Source: a virus. From it: a stretch of DNA of 43,777 nt. The position numbers were made by a program, and so were the translations under genes. The stretch's first letter is position 1, and each line of letters opens with the position of its first letter. Positions 25,866-33,085 of the stretch are shown here, in pieces. The notes beneath the pieces were generated by a model. The model saw only the letters and a program-made list of their open reading frames with translations. It made no database searches and was not told the DNA's origin. The DNA lies in IMG/VR virus record IMGVR_UViG_3300032241_003067, positions 1 through 43,777 of that record; one strand, given 5' to 3'.

Positions 25866-26726
25866 ATGAATTCCACTAACCCGTTGTCCATGTTTATGCG
25901 TCAACCAAAAATCTATATAAGATTGCCCAGTCAAGGGAAATATTGGCCCGAGGGCAGTATAGATATTCCAGAAAATGGAGAATTACCCGTTTATTCCATG
26001 ACCGCTAAAGATGAACTTCTATTAAAAATTCCCGATGCACTTATGAATGGACAAGCGGTGGTTGATGTTATACAAAATTGTTTACCAAATATTAAAAATG
26101 CGTGGGTGATTCCTAATTTAGATCTGGATGTAATTTTAATCGCCATAAGAATAGCCACCTATGGACATATGATGGATACCCCTGTTAAAATCGGTGAATT
26201 AGAGTTTGATTACAAAATCGATCTTCGTGTATTGTTAGATACCTTAATGAATCAAATTAAGTGGGATCCGGTAGTTTCTATCAATAATGATATCACTGTA
26301 TTTGTTCGCCCATTACAGTATAGACATGCCACCGAAGCAGCATTGCAAACTTTTGAAACTCAAAAAATTATACAATCAGTCAATGATGATAAGATCTCCG
26401 AAGAGCAGAAATTAAAAATTTTCAAAGAAAGTTTTAAAAAACTCAGTGATTCTACTTTAAAAAGTTTAGCAAATTGTATTGAAAGAATAGATACAGTAAA
26501 TGGGTCAACTGATAATCCAGAATACATAAAAGAGTTTATCAACAATGTTGACAAAGAGATTTTTAATCAAATTCAAAATCATATAGAAAATCTAGTTAAA
26601 CAAAATACAATTAAACCTTTTGTTGTTGAAACTACTGACGAAATGCGTAGTCAAGGGATTACCGCTGATAAAGTAGAGATTCCTATTACTTTTGATCCAT
26701 CAACTTTTTTCGCTCAAGGCTTTTGA
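25866..26726 (+). CDS. 26: Baseplate hub subunit gp26
   Basis: This 286-aa protein matches the T4-type gp26 family: RLPSQGKYWPEGSIDIPENG, LPVYSMTAKDELLLKIPDAL, NGQAVVDVIQNCLPNI and a later charged helical half. It acts in baseplate hub and tail initiation and, by position beside a tape-measure-like gene, may be a tail assembly chaperone. The last codons contain a T_TTT_TTC heptamer at 26705-26711, with the zero-frame stop 13 bases later. The -1 frame is open from 26696 through 26938. A -1 slip would therefore give a gp26-long fusion. It has its own perfect late promoter. Confidence 0.9.
   Translation: MNSTNPLSMFMRQPKIYIRLPSQGKYWPEGSIDIPENGELPVYSMTAKDELLLKIPDALMNGQAVVDVIQNCLPNIKNAWVIPNLDLDVILIAIRIATYGHMMDTPVKIGELEFDYKIDLRVLLDTLMNQIKWDPVVSINNDITVFVRPLQYRHATEAALQTFETQKIIQSVNDDKISEEQKLKIFKESFKKLSDSTLKSLANCIERIDTVNGSTDNPEYIKEFINNVDKEIFNQIQNHIENLVKQNTIKPFVVETTDEMRSQGITADKVEIPITFDPSTFFAQGF
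26705..26711 (+). promoter_or_regulatory. Candidate -1 ribosomal slippery site
   Basis: Zero-frame codons read ACT TTT TTC, giving the X_XXY_YYZ heptamer T TTT TTC. It lies 12 bases before the gp26 stop. The -1 frame enters the short downstream ORF without a stop and ends at 26938. Confidence 0.6.
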
Positions 26727-26938
26727 ATCTCGACCTCGAAGGTATCGATAATCTAGTCAATGACTATGAACAAGATTCAAAAGCCTTAAAAGATGAGATA
26801 TTTAGGATCTGTTGGTATATGCGGGGGACACCAATTTCAGAATGTTTTCAATTAAGTCATGAGGATAGAAAAATTATTGCTCGTATAATTGAAAAGAATC
26901 TAGAGATAACCAAAGAAAGCGGTATAGCCTTTGTTTAA
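26723..26938 (+). CDS. gp51-like short frame after gp26 (71 aa), possibly expressed by frameshift
   Basis: The frame overlaps the gp26 stop and has no ATG in a plausible place. A TTG at 26723 is the only early start and lacks a well-spaced ribosome site. Content is clearly protein-like and conserved in style: IDNLVNDYEQDSKALKDEIF, RICWYMRGTPISECFQLS, HEDRKIIARIIEKNLEITKE. In T4, gp51 (hub assembly) follows gp26, so gp51-like is the best name. The -1 frame relation, the slippery heptamer and the short length point to expression as a gp26 fusion, like lambda G and GT. The 3' end overlaps the convergent gene by four bases. Confidence 0.65.
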   Translation: MNLDLEGIDNLVNDYEQDSKALKDEIFRICWYMRGTPISECFQLSHEDRKIIARIIEKNLEITKESGIAFV

Positions 26939-27747
26939 ATTTTCATCTTTAAAAATCTACTTTCAAAAGTTCTGTGCTTTTTCTTTCTATTTTCGTGTAT
27001 ACCTTTGTCTGCGGCTGCTTTTAAAGTAATTTTATCCTGTGCTGTTTGTTGAGATCCTAAACTCTCCGGAGTTGCAATTGGTGGATTTGCAATTGGTGGA
27101 TTTGCCATTGGTGGATTTGCAATTGGTACAGAAGACGGAGATTGTGCAGAGGCGTTTGGAGATAGCATCTTATTCAATCCATCTAATTCTTTTTGGATTG
27201 CTTTCATTTGTTTTTGTTTGGCTGCAATCTCTTTTTGGATTGCTTTCATTTGTTTTTGTTTGGCTGCAATCTGTGCTTTGATACTTCGAGGAGTAGGTTG
27301 AGCTCCACCAGTGCCACCACCACCAGTGCCACCACCTCCAGTACCTCCACCACCTCTAGTACCACCACCACCTCCAGTACCACCACCTCCAGTACCACCA
27401 CCTCCAGTACCACCCCGACTTGATTTGGCCTGTTTATAACCAGCTTTGGCATCTTTCCAAAATCCTTTTAAACCTCTCCAAGCTGCGCCCGAGGCGCCTG
27501 CAACATGCCCGGCTGTTTTACCTAACATTGTTCCTAAACCTTCGTCAAGGTGTTGACGATAATAAACTGATAAAATTTTTGCAGCATAGGATTCGTTGGT
27601 TCTTTTTGCATTTTCCAATCCAATTTTGCTAACTAAATTTGAATATCCGTAAGTTAATACCTGTCTAGGATCATTTATTCCACGAGGAATTTGACTAACA
27701 ATATCTTCAAAAATATCTGTCGATTTAATAACCTTGTTGATTCTCAT
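26935..27747 (-). CDS. Unknown protein with Gly linker and repeats (270 aa)
   Basis: The start is set at the ATG at 27747 (MRINKVIKSTDIFEDIVSQI) with AGGGAT upstream, five bases after the previous stop. A longer start at 27804 would overlap that gene. Residues 1-110 look globular (LTYGYSNLVSKIGLENAK, ILSVYYRQHLDEGLG). A Gly/Thr linker of ~40 residues follows. A 14-residue coiled-coil unit (AAKQKQMKAIQKEI) is then present twice, then NPPIA repeats and a basic C-terminus (ENRKKKHRTFESRFLKMK). I do not recognise a family. The layout suggests a two-domain adaptor with a flexible spacer. The Gly-linker DNA is highly repetitive. Confidence 0.65.
   Translation of the reverse strand: MRINKVIKSTDIFEDIVSQIPRGINDPRQVLTYGYSNLVSKIGLENAKRTNESYAAKILSVYYRQHLDEGLGTMLGKTAGHVAGASGAAWRGLKGFWKDAKAGYKQAKSSRGGTGGGGTGGGGTGGGGGTRGGGGTGGGGTGGGGTGGAQPTPRSIKAQIAAKQKQMKAIQKEIAAKQKQMKAIQKELDGLNKMLSPNASAQSPSSVPIANPPMANPPIANPPIATPESLGSQQTAQDKITLKAAADKGIHENRKKKHRTFESRFLKMKI
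27072..27126 (-). repeat. 15-bp coding repeats (NPPIA)
   Basis: Three to four tandem 15-bp units encode ANPPI/ANPPM in the 270-aa protein. Confidence 0.7.
27189..27272 (-). repeat. 42-bp coding tandem duplication
   Basis: Two near-identical 42-bp units encode the 14-residue helical unit KQKQMKAIQKEIAA, likely two turns of a coiled coil. Confidence 0.8.
27300..27418 (-). repeat. Gly/Thr linker repeat (GGGGT units)
   Basis: Simple coding repeats of about 15 bp encode a GTGGGGTGGGG-type linker of roughly 40 residues. The DNA is close to a simple CACCAC/CAGTA sequence and prone to length change. Confidence 0.8.
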
Positions 27748-27751
27748 TTGA

Positions 27752-27928
27752 TTATCCCTGTAACGCTGCAATGTATTTATTGTAACCTCTAATAAAACCT
27801 TCATCTAATTTCTTCCAGTGAGATTTCATCTCAGGAGTCGAATATAAATTTTCAGATAGATATTGTCTGATCGACAATTGATCATTTTCAATGATACCAA
27901 CTCGATCAATTAATGTTCTAATTTCCAT
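27752..27928 (-). CDS. Small protein of unknown function (58 aa)
   Basis: A 58-codon ORF starts MEIRTLIDRVGIIENDQLSI and ends HWKKLDEGFIRGYNKYIAAL plus QG. It follows a perfect late promoter TATAAATA (27953-27960) with CGGGAT before the ATG, and ends four bases before the start of the 270-aa gene, so the two are probably co-transcribed and translationally coupled. The composition is that of a compact helical protein. No family is recognised. Promoter, spacing and amino-acid use make it likely to be real despite the short length. Confidence 0.65.
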   Translation of the reverse strand: MEIRTLIDRVGIIENDQLSIRQYLSENLYSTPEMKSHWKKLDEGFIRGYNKYIAALQG

Positions 27929-27952
27929 GAATATATCCCGATAAGTATCAAC

Positions 27953-27960
27953 TATTTATA
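27953..27960 (-). promoter_or_regulatory. T4-type late promoter
   Basis: Perfect TATAAATA on the minus strand, followed by G, 24 bp upstream of the 58-aa ORF. A perfect hairpin (27961-27977) abuts it on the upstream side. Confidence 0.7.
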
Positions 27961-28392
27961 AACGAACTGCGTTCGTTTGCTGTATCGCTATTCGCTCACA
28001 GCATTTTTATTGGAAGAGATTAAAGTATTATCCAGATTCTAGGGTCACATTTTGCCCGTTTAGGGCAAAAAGCAAGCATTATCCGAGTTCGACAAGTCAC
28101 TTAGCGTTAGAGCATTACAGAGGCGGTCATCCGGTACCTCGAGCTCAGTCTTTGTTATGACGGCGGTTACAATATAAACGCTAACCTATACTGTAACTTG
28201 GGGTTTTTCTCCCCTCTTTTTGCCTGAATTATTCCTATTCAAACAACCAAATCGCAGGACTTACAAGCGATCCTCATCCCTTACGGGGTAGTGGTTGAGT
28301 ACTCTTAACGGCAAGAGATTTCCATCCCTGCGACACAAGGTCCAGGTCTCCGGACACTAGAAATTAGCCAGTGTGAGCCATTACCGTTTTTA
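27961..28392. other. Hairpin-rich noncoding region, candidate structured RNA
   Basis: About 430 bp contain no credible ORF, while almost all other DNA in the window is coding. The sequence looks richer in G+C than its flanks. Inverted repeats are dense: AACGAAC/GTTCGTT (27961-27977), TGCTGT/ACAGCA (27979-28003), TTTTGCCC/GGGCAAAA (28050-28070), GTTACA/TGTAAC with inner TATA/TATA (28166-28197) and GGGG/CCCC followed by TCTTTTTG (28200-28221). An 82-base element is closed by TCGCAGG/CCTGCGA (28252-28333) and contains CTCTT/AAGAG (28302-28317). A minus-strand TATAAATT at 28393-28400 could start a late transcript across it. It could be a phage noncoding RNA, a long leader, or a replication or packaging site. 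I could not fit it to tRNA, tmRNA or a riboswitch class. Confidence 0.5.
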
Positions 28393-28395
28393 AAT

Positions 28396-29235
28396 TTATA
28401 AAAATTGCCAATCTAAAATTTTGTTACAGGATTTTACAATGTTTACTATTTCAGTTTTAGAATATATTTTTTCGTTGATATTTGATAATTTGCCTAAATT
28501 TATGTACCCAAATGCTAATCTTGGATCTTCTAGTTTGTACGGCCATGAAAGTTTGCTTAGATAATAAAATTTTTTAAATTGTGTTGAATAATTTTCTAGA
28601 TCGAAAAATCTTAATGTATGATAAGTTGAAATTTCTGATTGAGGTTTAATTTGATCTGCTGGACAGTCTATATCATTTGATAAAAAAATTTCCAAAGGAT
28701 GCCTTCCTACATGACAATAATGTAAAGTTAAATCGCCAAAACTAAAATAAGGTTTAAAAAATTTGAAATACTCTAAATCGATATCTATATTTTTTGGTTT
28801 ATTTTCACAACATAATAACAGATAAAGAAGATCACTATTCTTTGATCTTGCTGCTAAAATAACTTGAAGACCGTGAATTAGATCGTTGAATTTTGTCAAT
28901 TGACTTTTTTTCGTAGAATCTATTTCTGTTTTTTCATGCTTAGGAAAATGTATATGTAAATTATTTAAACTTTCGAAAGGTTTGTCTAAATTCCATTTGG
29001 AATTTAATTTTTCAGGGATCCATTGGTTTAATTCATCGATTGTGTCATTTAACTGTACAACCATTGAACTATAACTGTCTTTTACTCCTCTCCAAGGATT
29101 TAAACTTTTTCTAAGATCTCGCGGTTTTGTTTCGTTGGCCAACGATTTCCAAATCAATGTGGGTTCTTGTGAATTTAATTCGTAGTTGAGTTTAAATTCA
29201 TCAAAATCGTCTCCGATTGTGACTTGGTAAATCAT
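28396..29235 (-). CDS. Conserved hypothetical protein (279 aa)
   Basis: The gene starts MIYQVTIGDDFDEFKLNYEL and overlaps the GIY-YIG gene by four bases (ATGA), so it is translationally coupled. It is rich in aromatic and acidic residues, without membrane segments or cysteine pairs. Segments such as NPWRGVKDSYSSMVVQLN, FGDLTLHYCHVGRHPLEIFL, LSWPYKLEDPRLAFGYINLG and NKILDWQFL suggest a globular cytoplasmic protein. I believe similar proteins occur in marine T4-type phages, but I know of no function. It is the last gene of the gp55-gp47-gp46 operon and is followed by the structured noncoding region. Confidence 0.6.
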   Translation of the reverse strand: MIYQVTIGDDFDEFKLNYELNSQEPTLIWKSLANETKPRDLRKSLNPWRGVKDSYSSMVVQLNDTIDELNQWIPEKLNSKWNLDKPFESLNNLHIHFPKHEKTEIDSTKKSQLTKFNDLIHGLQVILAARSKNSDLLYLLLCCENKPKNIDIDLEYFKFFKPYFSFGDLTLHYCHVGRHPLEIFLSNDIDCPADQIKPQSEISTYHTLRFFDLENYSTQFKKFYYLSKLSWPYKLEDPRLAFGYINLGKLSNINEKIYSKTEIVNIVKSCNKILDWQFL

Positions 29236-29660
29236 GATAACTTACCTTTTATATGCAGTTGGTGGCATCGTACACTAATTTGACCATTATAGTAATCATC
29301 TGACTCTAATACCTTATGCTCAAACTGCAATTTTGCCTCTATATATGAACATTCTGCTTTGCTTTTACAAAATTTTAGTATCTCTCTGGTGAAACTACTT
29401 TCTCCTAATATTGATACATCTTTTTTAAGTTCTTCCGAGCTTGACCAATATGTTTGCCAATCACTGTTTATTTTATTGCGAATTTTTCTTTTCTTTTTGG
29501 TACCATTTTTTAATTTTACAGTTTTGTATGTTGTTTTTGAAAATTTAGATAATTTCTTTCCTATATATTTTCGGCCATTGGTTAAATTTGTTATAAGATA
29601 TACAAAACCTACACAGTCTTCAGGTAGTTCTTTAACTTCTTCATTTTGGTACATCCACAT
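29232..29660 (-). CDS. GIY-YIG-type nuclease-like protein (142 aa)
   Basis: Residues 18-36 read GFVYLITNLTNGRKYIGKK, a GIY-YIG-like motif with the two tyrosines, followed by a Lys/Arg-rich insertion (KNGTKKKRKIRNKI). SYIEAKLQFEHKVL follows, with a Glu in the position expected for the metal-binding residue. GIY-YIG domains occur in phage homing endonucleases and repair nucleases. This short version has no clear DNA-binding add-on, so it may be a domesticated nuclease of the gp46/47 operon. The start is either ATG29660 or ATG29654. Both overlap the previous gene. Confidence 0.7.
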   Translation of the reverse strand: MWMYQNEEVKELPEDCVGFVYLITNLTNGRKYIGKKLSKFSKTTYKTVKLKNGTKKKRKIRNKINSDWQTYWSSSEELKKDVSILGESSFTREILKFCKSKAECSYIEAKLQFEHKVLESDDYYNGQISVRCHQLHIKGKLS

Positions 29661-29943
29661 TTTTTCTTTTTTTACCTAATCCACTGGTGTTTCTGTATTT
29701 TTGTTTTTTATATTCTTTTTTTGTTTGTTTGTTTATGGCAACTTGTTCTCTATAAGCGGCCAATGAAGCCTTTTTTAGTTCCGATTCTAATTCACTTAAC
29801 GACCGAAGATATTTTTTAAGACTAAGTTGACTTCCATAACCGCATCTTTTTACAAAGATACAATGATAATTATGCAGATGAACTCTTGCCTCGACATATT
29901 TTGAATATAGTTCTTTGTAAATTTCTAATGATTTATTCAACAT
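29641..29943 (-). CDS. Small basic hypothetical protein (100 aa)
   Basis: The protein starts MLNKSLEIYKELYSKYVEAR, is mostly helical, and ends in a strongly basic tail (KQTKKEYKKQKYRNTSGLGK). It overlaps gp46 upstream by 11 bases and the GIY-YIG gene downstream by 20 bases, as expected in a tightly packed operon. No family recognised. The basic tail suggests nucleic-acid contact, which is an inference from composition. Confidence 0.55.
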   Translation of the reverse strand: MLNKSLEIYKELYSKYVEARVHLHNYHCIFVKRCGYGSQLSLKKYLRSLSELESELKKASLAAYREQVAINKQTKKEYKKQKYRNTSGLGKKRKNVDVPK

Positions 29944-31927
29944 AATCTACATCATTGTTATAGCTGGTGAACCCATTTTGTTTTACCACATGCAAAACAT
30001 TATTTACACGACCCACTAACTCGTCTTTATGGCTGATTAGATAGATATTTTTATTTCTTTCTCTGGCCATTTTCTTAAGTACAGCAAGACCTGCTTCAAC
30101 ACCGGCACTATCCATACCTGCATCTATCAGTTCATCGATGAAAAGTAAATTAATACTTTGATATAACCCTTCCCAAACATCTCTAAAAGCAAAACTCATT
30201 GAAAGTATTAATCTATTTCTTTCCCCTCTACTGAGATTATCAAAGTCTAGATCCTGCCCTAGCTGGGTAATTTGAACACTTAGATCATTAAGGAACAAGA
30301 CCTGATGAGGTAGTCCTAATTTGTCAATATAGTAAGTTAGTCTTTGATTAAGATAGGTGAGATTTTGATCAATAATTTTTTTACGAATAAAACTGTCTTT
30401 GTTTGTTAATAACTTATACAAAAATTCTTGATGATCTCGATATCTCGATAATAAATTAATATTGTTCCAATCGATAGTTTGAATAGCTGTTTGTTGTAAT
30501 TCTTGAATTTGTTCTGCATAAGGATTACTTTCCTCAGCTTTGGCTATTAATTGTTTCTCTAAACTGATTAAATTATTTTTATGACCTAGTGCTTCGGCCT
30601 CTGTATCATAAAATGTAATAGGTTTGCGAGGTTGTTCACCAATCTTTGACAATTCTGAAGCGATCTCTTGCAAATCATCTAGCAGTTTATTTCGATATTT
30701 TTCTGTTTCCTCTCCCTGTTTGATAATTTCATTCATCATTTCCTTGTGTTTATGATCGTGAAGATCTTGTTCACAAGCAGGGCATTTTTTATTTTTAAGT
30801 TTTTCAACCTCTTGTTTATTTTTTTCAAAAGCTTTATCAGTTTGACTTAGGGCAGATTCTAATGTGGCCTTTTGTCGATTGAGATTTCTGATTTTGTTAT
30901 CATTATCATCCCACAATTTTAAGGCCGTATGTGCTGCCAGCTCTGCTTCGATGTCGACTGATTCCAGTTTTAAAATAGCACGACCGAGGTTTTCTAATTC
31001 TGTTTGATGTTTAGTTTCCCAAGCAGAACTTTTGAGCTGCAAACTATCGATACTTTTTTGTACATTTTCGTTGGCTGTCTTAATTGCTGAAATTTTTAAT
31101 TCTTCCGATTGAATAGAATCTTTGGTTTCTTTTATTTGTGCTTTTAATGCCTCAGATTTTGTACTTAATAGAGTTATACCCAATAATTGCTCAATAACTT
31201 CCCTCTGATCTGCGGCACGCATACTAAGAAAAGGTTCGGTATAAGTGTTTAGTGCCACAAGATGTTTGAACATAGTATGGCTCATCTCCAACATATCTTC
31301 AATGGCCTTTTGGGTTTCTCTACTGTCACCTTGGCTTTCGTCGTCACTTTCTTCAGTTTTTAACTGATTGTCATTAACAAAAAGCTTAAGTATATTAGGT
31401 TTACGACCTCTTTCGATACGATATTTGTTACCGTTTTTTTCAAATTCAACAGTAACCAACATGTTCTTACCATTAATTTTGTTTATTAAATTTTCTTTTC
31501 GAATATTTGTCAATGCCTGCCCATACAAAGCATAGCTTAAGGCATTGATGATTGTGGTATTATGCGAAAGAATACCGTTTGTATAAAATCTGTGATCATT
31601 GGATTCTACGGTGACATCATACATGTTTTCTTCTTTATCAGAAACATGTATAGATGAAATTTGTTCTGGTCCGTTGATAGTTTGAATTGTCGATCCAATT
31701 TGAAGATTTTTAACGAATATTTCGTTATGATCTTGATCAAATACGATATGATCATCTGCACACTCAAGGAATTTTTCTGATTGTGTTTTAATGGTCCACA
31801 CTTTGTATGGAACTGTTTTCATTATTTTAGAAATAGGATGCCATCCCGAATCTGTTTCGATCTCTAGGTTATTCAGATCTAAACTATCGATAAATTTTCT
31901 GTCTACTGTGTTAGAAATTGTATGCAT
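29933..31927 (-). CDS. 46: C-intein plus main part of gp46 (SbcC/Rad50-like)
   Basis: Residues 1-123 are the C-terminal piece of a split intein, ending GILSHN. From Thr124 the sequence is gp46: TTIINALSYALYGQ continues the Walker A motif. C382-PA-C385 inside a long coiled coil is the Rad50-type zinc hook. NLSRGERNRLILSMSFAFRD is the ABC signature, and NLLFIDELIDAGMD is Walker B with ISHKDEL after it. gp46 with gp47 resects DNA ends for recombination-dependent replication. This ORF lacks the P-loop start, which is encoded separately at 33086-33244. Joined exteins give 594 aa, close to T4 gp46 (560 aa). A stop lies two codons upstream of the ATG at 31927, so it is a separate ORF. There is no clear ribosome site. 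Confidence 0.93.
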   Translation of the reverse strand: MHTISNTVDRKFIDSLDLNNLEIETDSGWHPISKIMKTVPYKVWTIKTQSEKFLECADDHIVFDQDHNEIFVKNLQIGSTIQTINGPEQISSIHVSDKEENMYDVTVESNDHRFYTNGILSHNTTIINALSYALYGQALTNIRKENLINKINGKNMLVTVEFEKNGNKYRIERGRKPNILKLFVNDNQLKTEESDDESQGDSRETQKAIEDMLEMSHTMFKHLVALNTYTEPFLSMRAADQREVIEQLLGITLLSTKSEALKAQIKETKDSIQSEELKISAIKTANENVQKSIDSLQLKSSAWETKHQTELENLGRAILKLESVDIEAELAAHTALKLWDDNDNKIRNLNRQKATLESALSQTDKAFEKNKQEVEKLKNKKCPACEQDLHDHKHKEMMNEIIKQGEETEKYRNKLLDDLQEIASELSKIGEQPRKPITFYDTEAEALGHKNNLISLEKQLIAKAEESNPYAEQIQELQQTAIQTIDWNNINLLSRYRDHQEFLYKLLTNKDSFIRKKIIDQNLTYLNQRLTYYIDKLGLPHQVLFLNDLSVQITQLGQDLDFDNLSRGERNRLILSMSFAFRDVWEGLYQSINLLFIDELIDAGMDSAGVEAGLAVLKKMARERNKNIYLISHKDELVGRVNNVLHVVKQNGFTSYNNDVDYVE
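31559..31927 (-). mobile_element. C-terminal fragment of a split intein (IntC, 123 aa)
   Basis: IntC begins with ATG31927. It contains the segment LEIETDSGWHPISKIMKTVP, block B (LECADDHIVFDQDHNEIFVK), block F (MYDVTVESNDHRFYTNG) and block G (ILSHN). The terminal His122-Asn123 are followed by Thr124 of the extein. Because block B lies here and not in the N-fragment, the break is near the intein N-terminus, unlike the common split site between blocks B and F. Confidence 0.92.
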
Positions 31928-32961
31928 TTTTTAATTGTTTCGTCTTGATTTTTTTTAAATTCGGATTCCCAGACTACTAAGACATTATACCCGTTATCTC
32001 TCGCGAATTGCAATTTTTGTTGATCCAAATCCCATTTATTTTTTGCTGAAATTTTAGTTCTGGGATTTATGAAATCTTCGGAATAATATTTTGGGTTTGG
32101 GTGCCAAAAGTCTCCATGATATTCGATAATTTTTTTATTATACATTATATCATATACATATTGTTTTTTATTTTGTTGAAGTAATGAAAATTGTGTTTCA
32201 ACTTTTATTCCTGATGTTAATAATCTTTCCACAATGAGTTTTTCAGCCTTTGAAACAGTTATTCCTTTTGACAATTTAGATCTATTGATTCTTGCTTTTT
32301 CTTGTTCAGACTTACTATTTAAAGTTGCTTGCCACCGATCTTGTCTCCGTTTCCAAATTTCGATACCTTCAACCTCTCCATATTTTTCTATACAAATTTT
32401 TTTTGAGAAAAATTTTTGATTATTTGATAACAATTTTTTAGCTTCATCAATTGAGAAACCTCGTGCAATATAGTATTCGACGCATCTTTTAGATGTTATT
32501 CGTCGAACCACTGAAGATTTACTTGATATAGCCCCCGACTTATTATTTTTATTTTTAGTTTCAACGGCTAGTCTTATTGAATCTTCTTCAGTATAACCTT
32601 TCTTTATCCAGTATTCTTTTCTAATAGGTCTGCGGCTGTTTCTTTCAAAATCTGCTTCATCGACGGTATAATAAGTATTAGTTGCGGGATTTATTTTTGA
32701 TGTCCAAAATTCTTGGCTATAAACACTCTTATTGTTTTTCTGCTTGTTTTCTTTTGACTTAACATATGCCTCGCTAGCATCCCAACCTCTAGATAACCAA
32801 TAGCCGGATGTGTGTTTTGATAATTTCGTTGTTAAACCCAATCGAACTCTTATAAAATGTTCTATTAACTTTTTATTGTTATCGATATCTGATTCGAGTA
32901 CTTCTGATAACATTTGTTGATAGATGTTGGGTTTAAGGTTTCTAATAGTCTTATCCAACAC
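31903..32961 (-). CDS. Vsr-like (EDxHD) homing endonuclease between the split intein halves
   Basis: This 352-aa protein has three motif repeats in the N-terminal half (YWLSRGWDASEA, YWIKKGYTEEDSIRLA, YYIARGFSIDEAKKLL), probably DNA-binding. A C-terminal nuclease core follows: VYDIMYNKKIIEYHGDFWHP, then W-DLD-Q-K and GYNVLVVWESEF. That matches Vsr-like nucleases used by phage homing elements. The start is a GTG at 32961, 10 bases after the N-intein stop. The frame remains open for another 20 codons upstream, across the end of the N-intein, so its true start or a +1 frameshift is open. The 3' end overlaps the C-intein ORF by 25 bases in another frame. The location between the intein halves fits the published fractured-gene arrangement. 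Confidence 0.85.
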   Translation of the reverse strand: MLDKTIRNLKPNIYQQMLSEVLESDIDNNKKLIEHFIRVRLGLTTKLSKHTSGYWLSRGWDASEAYVKSKENKQKNNKSVYSQEFWTSKINPATNTYYTVDEADFERNSRRPIRKEYWIKKGYTEEDSIRLAVETKNKNNKSGAISSKSSVVRRITSKRCVEYYIARGFSIDEAKKLLSNNQKFFSKKICIEKYGEVEGIEIWKRRQDRWQATLNSKSEQEKARINRSKLSKGITVSKAEKLIVERLLTSGIKVETQFSLLQQNKKQYVYDIMYNKKIIEYHGDFWHPNPKYYSEDFINPRTKISAKNKWDLDQQKLQFARDNGYNVLVVWESEFKKNQDETIKKCIQFLTQ

Positions 32962-32971
32962 TTCTTTGATG

Positions 32972-33085
32972 TTATCTTCGACACTGTTGTTCCAACGCGG
33001 AATTGTACAATTCTCCCATGGTTAATTCAGTTATTTCACCTGTTTTGGTGTTTCTAACTTTTACTACGGTATTTATACCAACACA
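32972..33085 (-). mobile_element. N-terminal fragment of a split intein (IntN, 37 aa)
   Basis: It begins with Cys54 (TGT at 33085-33083) immediately after the Lys of GTGK and carries only block A (CVGINTVVKVRNTKTGEI). It ends with QQCRR and a stop. At 37 residues it is close in size to the short N-fragments of atypically split inteins such as AceL-TerL, and much shorter than the usual ~90-100. Confidence 0.9.

Noticed and set aside
27748-27804. Longer start (27804) for the 270-aa gene
   Set aside because: It would overlap most of the 3' half of the 58-aa ORF; the ATG at 27747 has a good ribosome site and normal operon spacing.
28133-28146. Overlapping KpnI-XhoI-SacI recognition sequences resembling a cloning polylinker
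   Set aside because: There is no flanking vector sequence and the surrounding DNA has continuous hairpin structure; three overlapping 6-mers can arise by chance.
28200-28221. GGGG/CCCC hairpin with TCTTTTTG as a plus-strand terminator
   Set aside because: No plus-strand gene ends nearby and the stem is only four base pairs; kept only as part of the structured region.
28252-28333. 82-base element with a 7-bp closing helix, resembling a tRNA with a long variable arm
   Set aside because: The internal arms do not match: no GG in a D-loop, no GTTCRA-type T-loop, and the best inner hairpin has a 6-base loop. It may be structured RNA but is not a tRNA.
29933-31927. Reading the 664-aa ORF as a complete gp46 with an unusual N-terminus
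   Set aside because: The first 123 residues have intein blocks B, F and G and end in HN, and the missing Walker A half is found upstream fused to intein block A.
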